In this document: positions 35,112 to 44,024 of the stretch, one piece after another
How the letters are laid out: the number at the start of each line of letters is the position of its first letter
Position numbering within the stretch: position 1 is the stretch's first letter
NCBI RefSeq assembly: GCF_014836665.1
Contig: NZ_JACSQJ010000006.1
Location: forward strand, 124,001-188,000
Direction: 5' to 3'
Length of the DNA: 64,000 nt
From: Luteimonas colneyensis
GTDB taxonomy: Bacteria; Pseudomonadota; Gammaproteobacteria; Xanthomonadales; Xanthomonadaceae
Translations under genes and position numbers: made by a program
The notes under the pieces: generated by a model
Told to the model about the DNA's origin: nothing
The model's database searches: none
The model's input: only the letters and a program-made list of their open reading frames with translations

Positions 35112-35145
35112 CCGGCAGGGCCGTTGCCGATAGTAGCCCTGCCGG
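35112..35145. other. 10-bp stem-loop in the leader of the TonB receptor gene
   Basis: CCGGCAGGGC and GCCCTGCCGG pair perfectly around a 14-base loop, 73 bases before the receptor ATG. No T-tract follows in either orientation that would make it a terminator for a gene here. It may be a leader structure or an operator. The AT-rich 35146-35175 segment beside it is the likely promoter zone, but I cannot place -35/-10 boxes securely. Confidence 0.6.
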
Positions 35146-35210
35146 AGCAAAAATTAAAGTGTTGTTAATAATCAGGGATTCCCGAGTGGAACCCCACGAA
35201 AAACAAGGAC

Positions 35211-36068
35211 TTAGAGGTCCTGTTCGTACCGGATGTAGGGCACGGTGCCTTCGTCGTCGCGGCCGCTGGTGGCCGGGGCGAAGGGGTTGCGGCCCTTGGT
35301 GACGAGGTTGTCGGCGCCCACGGTGAGCTGTCCGCTCCAGGGCGTGCGCCAGGTCAGGCCGAGCCCCAGGCCTTCCCAGTTGGGCTGCCCGGGGGTCTCG
35401 ACGACGTGGCCGACGATGTTGGCGCTGAAGCGGCCGTAGCCGCCGCCGATGCTCAGGCTGCGCGAGGTCCAGGCGTCACCGATGCCCAGGTGGGTGGCCT
35501 CGGCGGGCGTGACCAGGGTGGCCTTGGCCATGGTGCCGGCGATCGACACCATGCCCTCGCGCCCGATGTTGTGCCGGGCGAACACGGTCAGGTCGTTGAC
35601 GTCGACCGTGGCGGCGGCGCCTCCGCGCTGGCCCGGCGCGAGCCAGGCCGGAAGGGTGCTGCTGCCGCTGCCGGCATTGACGCCGACGCGGGTGTTGTGG
35701 CCGGCCCTGAACGCCGCGGTCCCGCCAGTACGCTTTCCGGCGCCGTCCTGGAAGCTGGCGAGCATGCAGTTGTTGGCCAGGTTGCCCAGCGCGCTTGCCA
35801 GTCCGGTCTTGCGGTCGCAGAAGACGCCCAAGGAGTTGCCGGCATCGATGCCGAAGGCGGCGTCGAGGGCATTGCCGTCGAACCCGGTCGTCGAGCCAGG
35901 GCCCGTCGGTTCCAGCAGCAGCAGGGCCTCGACCTTGCCGCTGGACTGGTTCCACACCGGCAGCACGGCCTGGTCGCGCTTGCCCGCCGGTGTCTGCGCA
36001 TGCGCACCCGCGACCACGCCGAAGGCGAGGAGCAGGGACAGCGAGAGCTTGGCGAGACGCGGCTTCAT
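35211..36068 (-). CDS. Exported protein of unknown function with receptor-like C-terminus
   Basis: 285 residues with a signal peptide (LSLSLLLAFGVVAGAHAQ). I do not recognise a domain. The body is Gly/Ala-rich and looks beta-structured. Its end, RTPWSGQLTVGADNL ... VPYIRYEQDL, has the spacing and pattern of the last two strands of the neighbouring TonB receptor (APWNARIAVGANNVF ... FVYARYTQKF), so an outer-membrane location is suggested. A weak hairpin plus TTGTTTTT ends it on the minus strand (around 35188-35219). It has its own promoter and precedes the receptor gene by 172 bases. Confidence 0.75.
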   Translation of the reverse strand: MKPRLAKLSLSLLLAFGVVAGAHAQTPAGKRDQAVLPVWNQSSGKVEALLLLEPTGPGSTTGFDGNALDAAFGIDAGNSLGVFCDRKTGLASALGNLANNCMLASFQDGAGKRTGGTAAFRAGHNTRVGVNAGSGSSTLPAWLAPGQRGGAAATVDVNDLTVFARHNIGREGMVSIAGTMAKATLVTPAEATHLGIGDAWTSRSLSIGGGYGRFSANIVGHVVETPGQPNWEGLGLGLTWRTPWSGQLTVGADNLVTKGRNPFAPATSGRDDEGTVPYIRYEQDL

Positions 36069-36122
36069 GGCCTGCTGGTAGACCCCTTGGACAGGCGGAA
36101 GTTCCGCCCGATCGTAGGCGTG

Positions 36123-36151
36123 ACTCTAGTGCGTTTATGTTTCTTTAACAA
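36123..36151 (-). promoter_or_regulatory. Promoter of the exported-protein gene
   Basis: On the minus strand: TTGTTA (-35), a 17-base AT-rich spacer, TAGAGT (-10). It lies 55 bases before the start codon of the 285-residue protein. Confidence 0.55.
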
Positions 36152-36164
36152 TCCCCGGCCGCCG

Positions 36165-37064
36165 TCACTGCAGGCCCGGCGGGGCAGCCATTGGACGCCT
36201 GGCGTCGGTGAAGAGCGCGTCGAGGTCGGCGCCGTCGAATCGGTAGGCCTGTCCGCAGAACTCGCAGCGGACGGTGGCCGTCCCTTCCACCAACGCTGCT
36301 TCCGCCTCGGCGCGGCCGAGTGATTCCAGCATCGCCTCGACGCGCTGGCGCGAACAGGAGCAGCCGAAGGCCAGGGAGCGTCCGCCCATCTCCTCCGGCG
36401 ATTCCTCGTGGAACAGGCGGTGCAGGAGCTCGGCGGCGGGCGTTTCCGCCAGTTCCCGGGTCCCCAGGGTGGAGAACAGCGCTCCGGCGCGTTCCCAGCC
36501 ATCGTCGTCGCCGTGGTCGGCGGGCAGCTTCTGCAGCATCAGGCCGACCGCGGCGTCGTTGCCGGCCGCGAGCAGGATCCGCGTCGGAAGCTGTTCGGAG
36601 CGGGTGAAGTAGTCCTCGAACGCGCCCGCGAGATCGGGCGCGTCCAGCGGCACCAGGCCCTGGTAGCGCGTGGCCTCGCGGTTGCCGATGCCGGCGCCCT
36701 CGATGGTGATCGCGAGCACCGCGTCGTCGCCGAGCGACGCGAGGCCGTCGACGTCGTCGCCGTCCCCGGCCATCCGAGCGATGCCGCGCAGCGTGCCTTC
36801 GGACGTGCATTCGGCGAACAGCGTGCGCAGCGCGTGTTCACCGCGCAGCTGCACCGACAGGCGTCCGTCGACCTTGACGTGGCCGGTGAACAGCGCCGAC
36901 GCCGCGGCCGCCTGGCCGAGCAGCGCACGGACGCCGGGCGGATAGTCGTTGCTGGCGGCGATCGCCTGCCAGGTCTCGCCCAGGTGCACGTGCACCCCGC
37001 GCACGCCGGCGCGCGGCAGCAGGAAGCGGGTGAGGTGGTCGCGGGCGTCGGCGTCGTGGCTCAT
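36165..37064 (-). CDS. hslO: Hsp33 redox-regulated chaperone
   Basis: 299 residues. Hsp33 is a cytosolic holdase switched on by oxidation of a zinc-bound cysteine centre. The four cysteines are visible as CSC in [10 protein letters not shown] and CxxC in [12 protein letters not shown], the canonical CxC-CxxC arrangement. The N-terminal [14 protein letters not shown] and [19 protein letters not shown] segments are typical. The start at [14 protein letters not shown] fits the family; about 38 codons upstream in frame overlap the divergent mtgA promoter. Confidence 0.95.
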   Translation of the reverse strand: MSHDADARDHLTRFLLPRAGVRGVHVHLGETWQAIAASNDYPPGVRALLGQAAAASALFTGHVKVDGRLSVQLRGEHALRTLFAECTSEGTLRGIARMAGDGDDVDGLASLGDDAVLAITIEGAGIGNREATRYQGLVPLDAPDLAGAFEDYFTRSEQLPTRILLAAGNDAAVGLMLQKLPADHGDDDGWERAGALFSTLGTRELAETPAAELLHRLFHEESPEEMGGRSLAFGCSCSRQRVEAMLESLGRAEAEAALVEGTATVRCEFCGQAYRFDGADLDALFTDARRPMAAPPGLQ

Positions 37065-37080
37065 TCGGGATCCGTGTGCG

Positions 37081-37108
37081 TTGTGATGGTGCGCCGGGGC
37101 TGGATAAT
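37081..37108 (+). promoter_or_regulatory. Promoter of mtgA
   Basis: TTGTGA (37081-37086), a 16-base spacer and GATAAT (37103-37108), 37 bases before the chosen mtgA start and in the divergent gap with hslO. Confidence 0.5.
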
Positions 37109-37144
37109 CGCGCTTCGGCCGGTCGGCGAATGCTGGAGATGGGG

Positions 37145-37897
37145 ATGGCGGGCGCCGTGGACAAGCATGCAGGGGCACCGGTGGCTGCCGCGTCTAAGCG
37201 TGGGCGCCGCCGCTGGCACTGGCTGTGGAAGCTGCCGCTGCTGCTGGCGCTGCTGAGCGTCGTGCAGGTGCTGGCGCTGCGCTTCGTCGATCCACCCTTC
37301 AGCGCGTTCATGGCGATCCGCCAGTTCGAGGCGCTGCGGGCCGGCGACACCGGCTTCCGCGTCGCCTACGACTGGCGCGACCTCGAGGACATCGCGCCGT
37401 CGCTGCCGCTGGCGGCGGTGGCGGCCGAGGACCAGAACTTCGCCCGCCACCGCGGCTTCGACCTGGAGGCCATCGAGCGCGCGCTGGAGCACAACGCCCG
37501 CGGCGGCCGCGTCCGCGGCGGCAGCACGATCAGCCAGCAACTGGCGAAGAACCTGTTCCTGTGGAGCGGGCGCAGCTGGGTGCGCAAGGGCCTCGAAGCC
37601 TGGTACACGCTGCTGCTCGAGGCCCTGTGGCCGAAGCAGCGCATCCTCGAGGTCTACGTCAACGTGGCCGAGTTCGGCGACGGGATCTACGGCGCCCAGG
37701 CCGCCGCGCGCAGCTACTGGGGCAAGGACGCCGCGGCGCTGACGGCCGGCGAAAGCGCGCGCCTGGCCGCGGTGCTGCCCAGTCCGCGCCGCTACAGCGC
37801 CCACCAGCCCGGCCCCTGGGTGCAGCGCCGCGCGCAGTGGATCCAGCGCAACATGCGCAACCTCGGCGGGGAGGCCTGGCTGCGGCAGCTGGAGTGA
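37145..37897 (+). CDS. mtgA: Monofunctional peptidoglycan glycosyltransferase
   Basis: 250 residues, a single GT51 domain behind one membrane anchor ([20 protein letters not shown]). It polymerises lipid II into glycan strands in the periplasm without a transpeptidase domain. Active-site motifs: [14 protein letters not shown] (catalytic Glu), [29 protein letters not shown] and [20 protein letters not shown] 37145 has GGAG seven bases upstream; ATGs at 37130 and 37139 are also in frame. The glycosyltransferase gene follows after 24 bases. Confidence 0.94.
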   Translation: MAGAVDKHAGAPVAAASKRGRRRWHWLWKLPLLLALLSVVQVLALRFVDPPFSAFMAIRQFEALRAGDTGFRVAYDWRDLEDIAPSLPLAAVAAEDQNFARHRGFDLEAIERALEHNARGGRVRGGSTISQQLAKNLFLWSGRSWVRKGLEAWYTLLLEALWPKQRILEVYVNVAEFGDGIYGAQAAARSYWGKDAAALTAGESARLAAVLPSPRRYSAHQPGPWVQRRAQWIQRNMRNLGGEAWLRQLE

Positions 37898-37921
37898 CCC
37901 CGGCCACGATAGGATTGCAGG

Positions 37922-38950
37922 ATGACCCGCGATCGTCTCACCGTGGTGGTGGCCGCCTTCAACGAGGCGCAGTCGCTGCCTGAACTGCATCGTCGCCTAG
38001 CGACCGTCCTCGATGCGATGGCCGCGGGCGATCGCGTCGATGGCGGCGTGCTCTACGTCGATGACGGCAGCACGGACGACACCTGGGCCGTGCTGCGGTC
38101 GCTCGCCGCGGCCGACCGGCGCGTTTCGCTGCTGCGGCTGTCGCGCAACTTCGGCAAGGAGGCGGCGCTGACCGCCGGCCTCGACCGCGTCGTCGATGGC
38201 GCGGCCCTGATCCTCGACGCGGACGGCCAGGATCCCCCCGAGCTGATCCCGCGGTTCGTGGCGCGCTGGCGCGAGGGTTACGACGACGTCCACGGCACGC
38301 GCCTGGCGCGCGAGGGTGAAGGCTGGTTCAAGCGCGCCTCCGCGCATGGCTTCTACCGCGTGATGCACCGGCTGTCGAAGACGCCCGTGCCCACCGACAC
38401 CGGCGATTTCCGGCTGCTGTCGCCGCGCGCGCTGGCGGCGCTGCGCGAGCTGCGCGAGCGCCATCGCTTCATGAAGGGCCTGTTCGGCTGGATCGGCTTC
38501 AACCGCATCGCCGTTCCCTACCGCCGCGAGCCGCGACTGGCCGGCCGCAGCAAGTTCAACGCCTGGCGGCTGTGGAACTTCGCCCTGGAAGGCATCACCA
38601 GCTTCTCGACCGCGCCCCTGCGGATGGCCACCTACGCCGGCGTGGCGACCGCGCTGGTGGCCTTCGGCTACGGCCTGTGGATCATCGTCAAGGCGCTGTT
38701 CTGGGGAGACCCGGTGGCGGGCTGGCCGACGATGATGGCGGTGATCCTGTTCCTGGGCGGCGTGCAGCTGGTGGGGCTGGGGATGATCGGCGAGTACCTG
38801 GGGCGCCTGTACGAGGAGTCGAAGCAGCGTCCGCTCTATCTCGTCGACAGCTGGCGCCCGGCCGAAGGGGTATGCTCGGGCACGCCACCCACGAGCGAGC
38901 GAGGCTGCGATGCGTACGGTGAGGCAACTGCTGGAGTCCAAGGGCCCTGA
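37922..38950 (+). CDS. Family 2 glycosyltransferase, polyprenyl-phosphate type
   Basis: 342 residues: a cytoplasmic GT2 domain with VVVAAFNEAQSLPEL, LYVDDGSTDDTW, LILDADGQDPPELI and the RSKFNAWRLWNFALEGI signature of the DPM1/GtrB/ArnC branch, then two C-terminal membrane segments (about 240-300). It probably moves a sugar from a nucleotide donor to undecaprenyl phosphate. The final ~25 residues after LYLVDSWRPAEG are atypical and run through the ribosome-binding area and first 41 bases of the CBS-domain gene, suggesting that the original stop codon was lost. Confidence 0.9.
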   Translation: MTRDRLTVVVAAFNEAQSLPELHRRLATVLDAMAAGDRVDGGVLYVDDGSTDDTWAVLRSLAAADRRVSLLRLSRNFGKEAALTAGLDRVVDGAALILDADGQDPPELIPRFVARWREGYDDVHGTRLAREGEGWFKRASAHGFYRVMHRLSKTPVPTDTGDFRLLSPRALAALRELRERHRFMKGLFGWIGFNRIAVPYRREPRLAGRSKFNAWRLWNFALEGITSFSTAPLRMATYAGVATALVAFGYGLWIIVKALFWGDPVAGWPTMMAVILFLGGVQLVGLGMIGEYLGRLYEESKQRPLYLVDSWRPAEGVCSGTPPTSERGCDAYGEATAGVQGP

Positions 38951-39341
38951 GGTCTTCGCGATCGGGCCGGATGCGGCGGTGATCGACGCGATCCGGTTGA
39001 TGGCGGAGAAGGGGGTCGGTGCGCTGGTGGTGCTGGAGCCCGGCGGGCGGCTGGCCGGGATGGTGTCCGAGCGCGACTACGCCAGGAAGATCGTCCTCGA
39101 AGGGCGTTCCTCGAAGGACACGCCGGTGCGCGACATCATGACCGCCGAGGTCGCCACGGTGCGCATGGACGACGTGGCCGAGGCCTGCATGCAGCTGGTC
39201 ACCGAGCGCCGCGTGCGGCACCTGCCGGTGGTCGCCGGCGACGAGGTCGTCGGGCTGGTCTCGATCGGCGACCTGGTCAAGGCGGTGATCGAGGAGCAGC
39301 AGCGCGAACTCGAGCACCTGCAGCGCTACATCACCTCCTGA
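38910..39341 (+). CDS. CBS-pair domain protein
   Basis: 143 residues made of two CBS motifs: AIGPDAAVIDAIRLMAEKGV with GMVSERDYARKI, and IMTAEVATVRMDDVAEACMQ with VGLVSIGDLVKAVI. Free-standing CBS pairs bind adenine nucleotides (AMP, ATP, SAM) and modulate partners. The partner is unknown. The start overlaps the 3' end of the glycosyltransferase frame by 41 bases. The gene ends 13 bases from the convergent AsmA gene. Confidence 0.93.
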   Translation: MRTVRQLLESKGPEVFAIGPDAAVIDAIRLMAEKGVGALVVLEPGGRLAGMVSERDYARKIVLEGRSSKDTPVRDIMTAEVATVRMDDVAEACMQLVTERRVRHLPVVAGDEVVGLVSIGDLVKAVIEEQQRELEHLQRYITS

Positions 39342-39354
39342 CCGCGCCGCGGCG

Positions 39355-41310
39355 CTACTGCGCGTATTCGCCGCCGCAGTTGCTGTCCTCGCCCGGGCCC
39401 AGCTCCAGCGTCGCCAGCAGGGCCGCCGGCGGGGTGATGCTGGCCAGCGTCAGCGCGATCGCGCCGCGCAGGCCGAGCCGCCCCATGTCGGGACGGAAGC
39501 CCGGATCGCGGAAGCTGCCGTCGATCACCAGGGGCGAGCGCAGCGCCAGGATGCTGCGGTCCTTGGGCCGGGGCTTCAGCACCAGGTCCAGCTGCTCCTC
39601 GCCCAAATCCACCGTGCCCTCGCCGACGATGATGGTGTCCTCGGTGTCGAAGGCCAGGGCGCGGGTGGTCATGACCCCGTCCTGCACCGAGAAATCGCCG
39701 AAGGCGCAGCGGATCGCCACCTTGCGGTCCTTGCCGAGCAGGAACTTGATCGCCTCGAAGATGTCCAGGCCCGCCAGCTCCAGCAGCAGGTTGCTGACCT
39801 CGCCGCGGCCCATGCCGAGGCTGGCGTCGCCGTCGGCGGTGGCGAGCATGCGCGCCACGGAATTTCCGGTGCCGCCCAGGTCGATGTCGCCGCTGATGCG
39901 GCCGATGGCGTCCTGCGCCAGTTCGGCGTCGGGGAACAGGCGGCCAAGCTCCAGGCCGCGCGCTCGGATCGCGGCATTGGTCCGGATCGTGTCCTGCCTG
40001 GCGTCCATGCGTACGGTCGAACGGATGCGGCCGCCCGACACGCCGAAGTCCAGCGGATCGAGCCTGAGCAGGCCGGCTTCGAGCACGATGTGGACGTCCA
40101 TGTCGTCCAGCGGCCACCCCGGCGCCTCGATGCGCCCGGCCTTCCAACGGACGTCGGCGTCCATGGTGCGGAGCTTGGCCAGGTCGTAGGGCGTGTCCGG
40201 AATCAGCTTGCCCTCGGCCGCGCGTTCGACCGCGTCGGCCTCGAGTTCGGCGTTGCCGGTTTCGTCGCCGCCGCTGTCCGGGGCGCCGCCGACGAAGCCG
40301 GCGAGGTCGTCGAGGTCGAGCAGCTTCGAACGCAGGTCGCCCTCGAACAGCAGGCGCTCGCGCCCGGTGGTGATCTTCGCGGTGCCGGCGAGGTCGCTGT
40401 CGCCGACCTTGCCGTTGAAGCCCTCGTAGCGCCAGACCGCGTCGTCGCGGACCAGGCGGCCGTCGAGCTCGTAGGCCGGCGTGTGCGGCAGCGCGATGCC
40501 GAGCAGCGGGTAGAGGTCTTCCAGGTCCTTGCCCGACAGCGCCATCTGGACGTCGAAGGCGGACAGGCCGAGGAGGCGCGTGATCGCGCCGCGCGCGTGG
40601 GCGCGGGTGGCGCCGGCGGAGGCGCGCAGGTCGATGGCGTAGGGCGTCTCCGTCTCGCGCAGCGCAAGCGGAGACGCGACCGCGCCCGTGAGTTCGAACG
40701 GCTCGCCCTTCCAGTGGCCGTCGCCGTGCAGCGACAGCGGACGCAACGACGGGTCCTCGCTGTCCTCGCTGGCGACCGCGAGATCCACGTCGGTCTGCTG
40801 GCCGGCGTCGATGAAGCGCAGCCTGCCGGCGTCGATCTGCAGGTGGTCGATGCGCGGCCCTTCGCCGTCGCCGGACATGCCTTCGAAGGTCCAGTTGCCG
40901 CCCTCGTCGCCGGTTTCCAGCAGCAGGTCGGGCCTGGCCAGGCGCAGTTCCGGAATGTGCACGCGGCCGGCCAGGAGCGGGAATACGCGGACGTGCAACT
41001 CCAGACGGTCGGTGGTCGCCATCTCCGGGCTGTCGGACCAGTCCGCGTTGCCGAGCGCGAGGCGGTCGGCGCGGACGATGGTGGTGCGGCCCAGGTCGAC
41101 GTCGAGGTCGCCGCCGATGTCGAAGCTGCGGCCGGTGCGCGCCGAGACGATGCGTTCGATCGGGCCCTTGAACCAGTTCCAGTCCCACAGCAGCACCAGC
41201 ACCAGCAGCGCGACCGCCGCAACGGCCGCGGCCGTCCGCCATGGATGGATCTGCATGGCCCGCAGCGCCTTGCCGCGCGGGCCGGCTGGGGACGTGGGCT
41301 CCGTCGGCAT
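39355..41310 (-). CDS. AsmA family protein
   Basis: 651 residues. One N-terminal membrane segment (AAAVAAVALLVLVLLWDWNW) is followed by WFKGPIERIVSARTGRSFDI, the AsmA start, and a long periplasmic beta-rich region with repeated LxLxxxxxxxG patterns. The C-terminal AsmA_2 part contains GGTGNSVARMLATADGDASL and LVIDGSFRDPGFRPDMG. AsmA-like proteins (relatives of YhdP/TamB) act in envelope lipid transport or outer-membrane assembly. Start 41310 has GGAG eight bases upstream; an ATG 18 codons in is the alternative. Confidence 0.9.
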   Translation of the reverse strand: MPTEPTSPAGPRGKALRAMQIHPWRTAAAVAAVALLVLVLLWDWNWFKGPIERIVSARTGRSFDIGGDLDVDLGRTTIVRADRLALGNADWSDSPEMATTDRLELHVRVFPLLAGRVHIPELRLARPDLLLETGDEGGNWTFEGMSGDGEGPRIDHLQIDAGRLRFIDAGQQTDVDLAVASEDSEDPSLRPLSLHGDGHWKGEPFELTGAVASPLALRETETPYAIDLRASAGATRAHARGAITRLLGLSAFDVQMALSGKDLEDLYPLLGIALPHTPAYELDGRLVRDDAVWRYEGFNGKVGDSDLAGTAKITTGRERLLFEGDLRSKLLDLDDLAGFVGGAPDSGGDETGNAELEADAVERAAEGKLIPDTPYDLAKLRTMDADVRWKAGRIEAPGWPLDDMDVHIVLEAGLLRLDPLDFGVSGGRIRSTVRMDARQDTIRTNAAIRARGLELGRLFPDAELAQDAIGRISGDIDLGGTGNSVARMLATADGDASLGMGRGEVSNLLLELAGLDIFEAIKFLLGKDRKVAIRCAFGDFSVQDGVMTTRALAFDTEDTIIVGEGTVDLGEEQLDLVLKPRPKDRSILALRSPLVIDGSFRDPGFRPDMGRLGLRGAIALTLASITPPAALLATLELGPGEDSNCGGEYAQ

Positions 41311-41386
41311 GCGCCGGCTCCGGTGGAATGCGGAGGCCAGCCTCCCGCGAACGCGGTAAAACAGCAGTGAACGTGATGGCCGCCGT

Positions 41387-42025
41387 TCAGGCCGGCAGCG
41401 TGACCTGCGCCATCACCGCGACGTAGTGGCAGACGCTTCCGGCGATGCAGAACAGGTGCCAGATCGCATGCGAGTAGGGGATCGACTCGCGGTGGTAGAA
41501 GACCGTGCCCAGCGTGTAGAACACGCCGCCGGCGATCAGCCAGCCGAAGGTCCAGGCATCGAGCGCGGCCAGCACCGGCTTGATCGCCACCAGCACCAGC
41601 CAGCCCATCGCCACGTAGACCAGGGTCGACAGGCGCTTGAACCGCCCGGTGTAGAACAGCTTGAACACCACGCCGGCCAGCGCCAGCGTCCAGATGGCGG
41701 CGAACAGTCCCCAGCCCCAGGGGCCACGCAGTCCGATCAGGGTGAACGGCGTGTAGGTGCCCGCGATCAGCAGGTAGATCGCGCAGTGGTCGAAGACCTT
41801 CAGCCGGCCCTTGAGCACCGGATGCTGGAAGGCGTGGTACAGCGTCGATGCGAGGTAGAGCATGAGCAGGGTGATGCCGAACACGATCGCCGCGCCCAGC
41901 TGCCAGCCATTGCCGAAGATCGCCGCCAGCGTCACCAGCACCGCCCCGCCGGCCAGTGCGGCCGTCGCGCCCAGCCCGTGCGTCAAGGCACTGGCCAGCT
42001 CCTCACGCTTCTCGCGCAGGCTCAT
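41387..42025 (-). CDS. trhA: Hemolysin III family (TrhA/PAQR) membrane protein
   Basis: 212 residues with seven membrane segments. PAQR/HlyIII motifs are visible: EELASALTHGLGATAAL, YLASTLYHAFQHP with the Ser/His pair, FDHCAIYLLIAGTYTPF (Asp-His), and the C-terminal SHAIWHLFCIAGSVCHYVAV (two His). These residues bind zinc in the family. It acts in membrane homeostasis; pore-forming activity is an old claim. No strong ribosome binding site is seen, and in-frame ATG 42067 or GTG 42034 are alternatives. prfC is upstream on the same strand, 76 bases away. Confidence 0.92.
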   Translation of the reverse strand: MSLREKREELASALTHGLGATAALAGGAVLVTLAAIFGNGWQLGAAIVFGITLLMLYLASTLYHAFQHPVLKGRLKVFDHCAIYLLIAGTYTPFTLIGLRGPWGWGLFAAIWTLALAGVVFKLFYTGRFKRLSTLVYVAMGWLVLVAIKPVLAALDAWTFGWLIAGGVFYTLGTVFYHRESIPYSHAIWHLFCIAGSVCHYVAVMAQVTLPA

Positions 42026-42101
42026 CGCGGTCACGGTGGAATCCCGGGGGGAGGACGCCCCGATCATGCCATACGCGGGCGTTCCCGCGGCCGAAGCGTC
42101 A

Positions 42102-43706
42102 TCATCCCGCCGGGCGGGTGTGCGCGGCCTCGCGGGTGGCGTCGAAGCGGACGTCGGGCCAGCGCTCCTGCGCGAGCTGCAGGTTGACGCGGCTCGGCGC
42201 GAGGTAGACGAGTTCGCCGGCGGCGTCGAGGCCGAGGTTCATCGCGTTCTTCTCGCGGAACTCCTCGAGCTTCTTCTCGCTGTCGCAGCGGATCCAGCGC
42301 GTGGTGGAGACGCCGACCGGTTCGAAGATCGCGTCCACGCCGTACTCGGCCTTGAGGCGGTAGGCGGCGACGTCGAACTGCAGCACGCCGACCGCGCCCA
42401 GGATCAGGTCGTTGGACATCAGCGGGCGGAAGAACTGGGTGGCGCCTTCCTCGCTCAGCTGTTCCAGGCCCTTCTGCAGCTGCTTGAGCTTCAGCGGGTC
42501 GCGCAGGCGCGCGCGGCGGAACAGTTCGGGCGCGAAGTTCGGGATGCCGGTGAAGGTGAACTGCTCGCCCTCGGTGAAGGTGTCGCCGATCGAGATCGTG
42601 CCGTGGTTGTGGATGCCGATCACGTCGCCCGGATACGCCTCGGCGGCGATCTCGCGGTCGCTGGCCATGAAGGTCAGCGCGTTGGCGAGCTTCATCTCCT
42701 TGCCCGTGCGCACGTGGAAGGCCTTCATGCCGGCCTCGAAGCGACCCGAGCACACGCGCATGAAGGCGACGCGGTCGCGGTGCTGCGGGTCCATGTTGGC
42801 CTGGATCTTGAACACGAAGCCGCTGAGCCTGGGTTCGTCGGCGGCGACCACGCGCCCGGTGGTCTCGCGCGACTGCGGCGAGGGCGCGTGCCTGACGAAG
42901 AAGTCGAGCAGCGGCTGCACGCCGAAGTTGTTCACCGCCGAGCCGAAGAACACCGGCGTCTGCCGCCCCGCGCGGTACTCGTCGAGGTCGAAGGAATGGC
43001 TCGCGCCCTGCACCAGCTCCAGCTCGTCGCGCAGCTCGGACAGCATCTGCGCGCCGATGCGGGCCTCGAGCTGCGGATCGTCGATCGAGGCGAAGATCGT
43101 CGAATCCTGGCGGGTGAAGTTGCGGCCTTGCTCGTACAGGTGCACTTCGCCGCTGACCAGGTGCACCACGCCCTTCAGGCGCTTGCCCATGCCGATCGGC
43201 CAGGTGACCGGCGCGCACTGGATGCCGAGCACCGTCTCGACTTCGTCCAGCAGCTCGATCGGGTCCTTGCCCTCGCGATCGAGCTTGTTGATGAAGGTCA
43301 TGATCGGCGTGTCGCGCATGCGGCACACCTCCATGAGCTTGATCGTGCGTTCCTCGACGCCCTTGGCCACGTCGATCACCATCAGCGCGCTGTCCACCGC
43401 GGTCAGCACGCGGTAGGTGTCCTCGCCGAAGTCGGCGTGGCCGGGGGTGTCGAGCAGGTTGACGATGTGGTCGCCGTAGGGGAACTGCATCACCGAGCTG
43501 GTGACCGAGATGCCGCGCTCCTGCTCGAGCTTCATCCAGTCGGACGTGGCATGGCGTGCGGCCTTGCGGCCCTTGACCGAGCCGGCCATCTGGATCGCGC
43601 CGCCGAACAGCAGCAGCTTCTCGGTGAGCGTGGTCTTGCCGGCGTCGGGGTGCGAAATGATCGCGAAGGTACGGCGGCGGCGGGCTTCGGCGGCAACGTC
43701 GGGCAT
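42102..43706 (-). CDS. prfC: Peptide chain release factor 3
   Basis: 534 residues. RF3 is a translational GTPase that removes RF1/RF2 from the ribosome. G-motifs: G1 [14 protein letters not shown]3 DTPGHADF and G4 FINKLDREG. The segment [20 protein letters not shown] is switch I of RF3, and the C-terminal [20 protein letters not shown] is family-specific. The start at [20 protein letters not shown] fits the family; upstream in-frame codons are Pro-rich and unlikely. Its leader borders the CGCGGAT repeat element. Confidence 0.97.
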   Translation of the reverse strand: MPDVAAEARRRRTFAIISHPDAGKTTLTEKLLLFGGAIQMAGSVKGRKAARHATSDWMKLEQERGISVTSSVMQFPYGDHIVNLLDTPGHADFGEDTYRVLTAVDSALMVIDVAKGVEERTIKLMEVCRMRDTPIMTFINKLDREGKDPIELLDEVETVLGIQCAPVTWPIGMGKRLKGVVHLVSGEVHLYEQGRNFTRQDSTIFASIDDPQLEARIGAQMLSELRDELELVQGASHSFDLDEYRAGRQTPVFFGSAVNNFGVQPLLDFFVRHAPSPQSRETTGRVVAADEPRLSGFVFKIQANMDPQHRDRVAFMRVCSGRFEAGMKAFHVRTGKEMKLANALTFMASDREIAAEAYPGDVIGIHNHGTISIGDTFTEGEQFTFTGIPNFAPELFRRARLRDPLKLKQLQKGLEQLSEEGATQFFRPLMSNDLILGAVGVLQFDVAAYRLKAEYGVDAIFEPVGVSTTRWIRCDSEKKLEEFREKNAMNLGLDAAGELVYLAPSRVNLQLAQERWPDVRFDATREAAHTRPAG

Positions 43707-43799
43707 GGGGGTACCCGCCGCTTCTGGCGCCGGGACTGTACGGGGAAGCCTGGGATTATACGGGGGGCTGTGGGGCTGCGCTGGGCGTGGGGGCGGGCG

Positions 43800-44013
43800 T
43801 TTTACCACGGATGACGCGGATCACGCGGATTTGCGCGGATCAAGCCAAGGCGAAGGTTGCCTCACGCTACGTCCCCCTCCAGTCCCGCGACCCTGCGGCA
43901 AAGAGACCTCGTCCGGATCCGCGCAGATCCGCGTCGATCCGCGGCCAGGAAAGCTTTTCCTCTCTTCTGCTTTATCCGTGTAAATCCGCGTCATCCGCGT
44001 AAATCCGTGGCAA
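43800..44013. repeat. CGCGGAT-rich intergenic inverted-repeat element
   Basis: The left end (about 43800-43841) reads TTTACCACGGATGACGCGG and continues with more CGCGGAT units. The right end (about 43974-44013), read on the minus strand, begins TTTGCCACGGATTTACGCGG and continues alike, so the two form an imperfect inverted repeat of about 40 bases. Three more units in the same orientation as the right end lie at 43914-43943. The element fills the 318-base gap between prfC and the M23 gene and has no coding content. Similar (A/G)CGGAT(G/T)A units are scattered in many bacterial genomes. Confidence 0.8.
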
Positions 44014-44024
44014 AGCGCCTGCTC

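Noticed and set aside
43800-44013. CRISPR array from the repeated CGCGGAT units
   Set aside because: Units are short, irregularly spaced, lie in both orientations and lack unique spacers of constant length; no cas genes are near.
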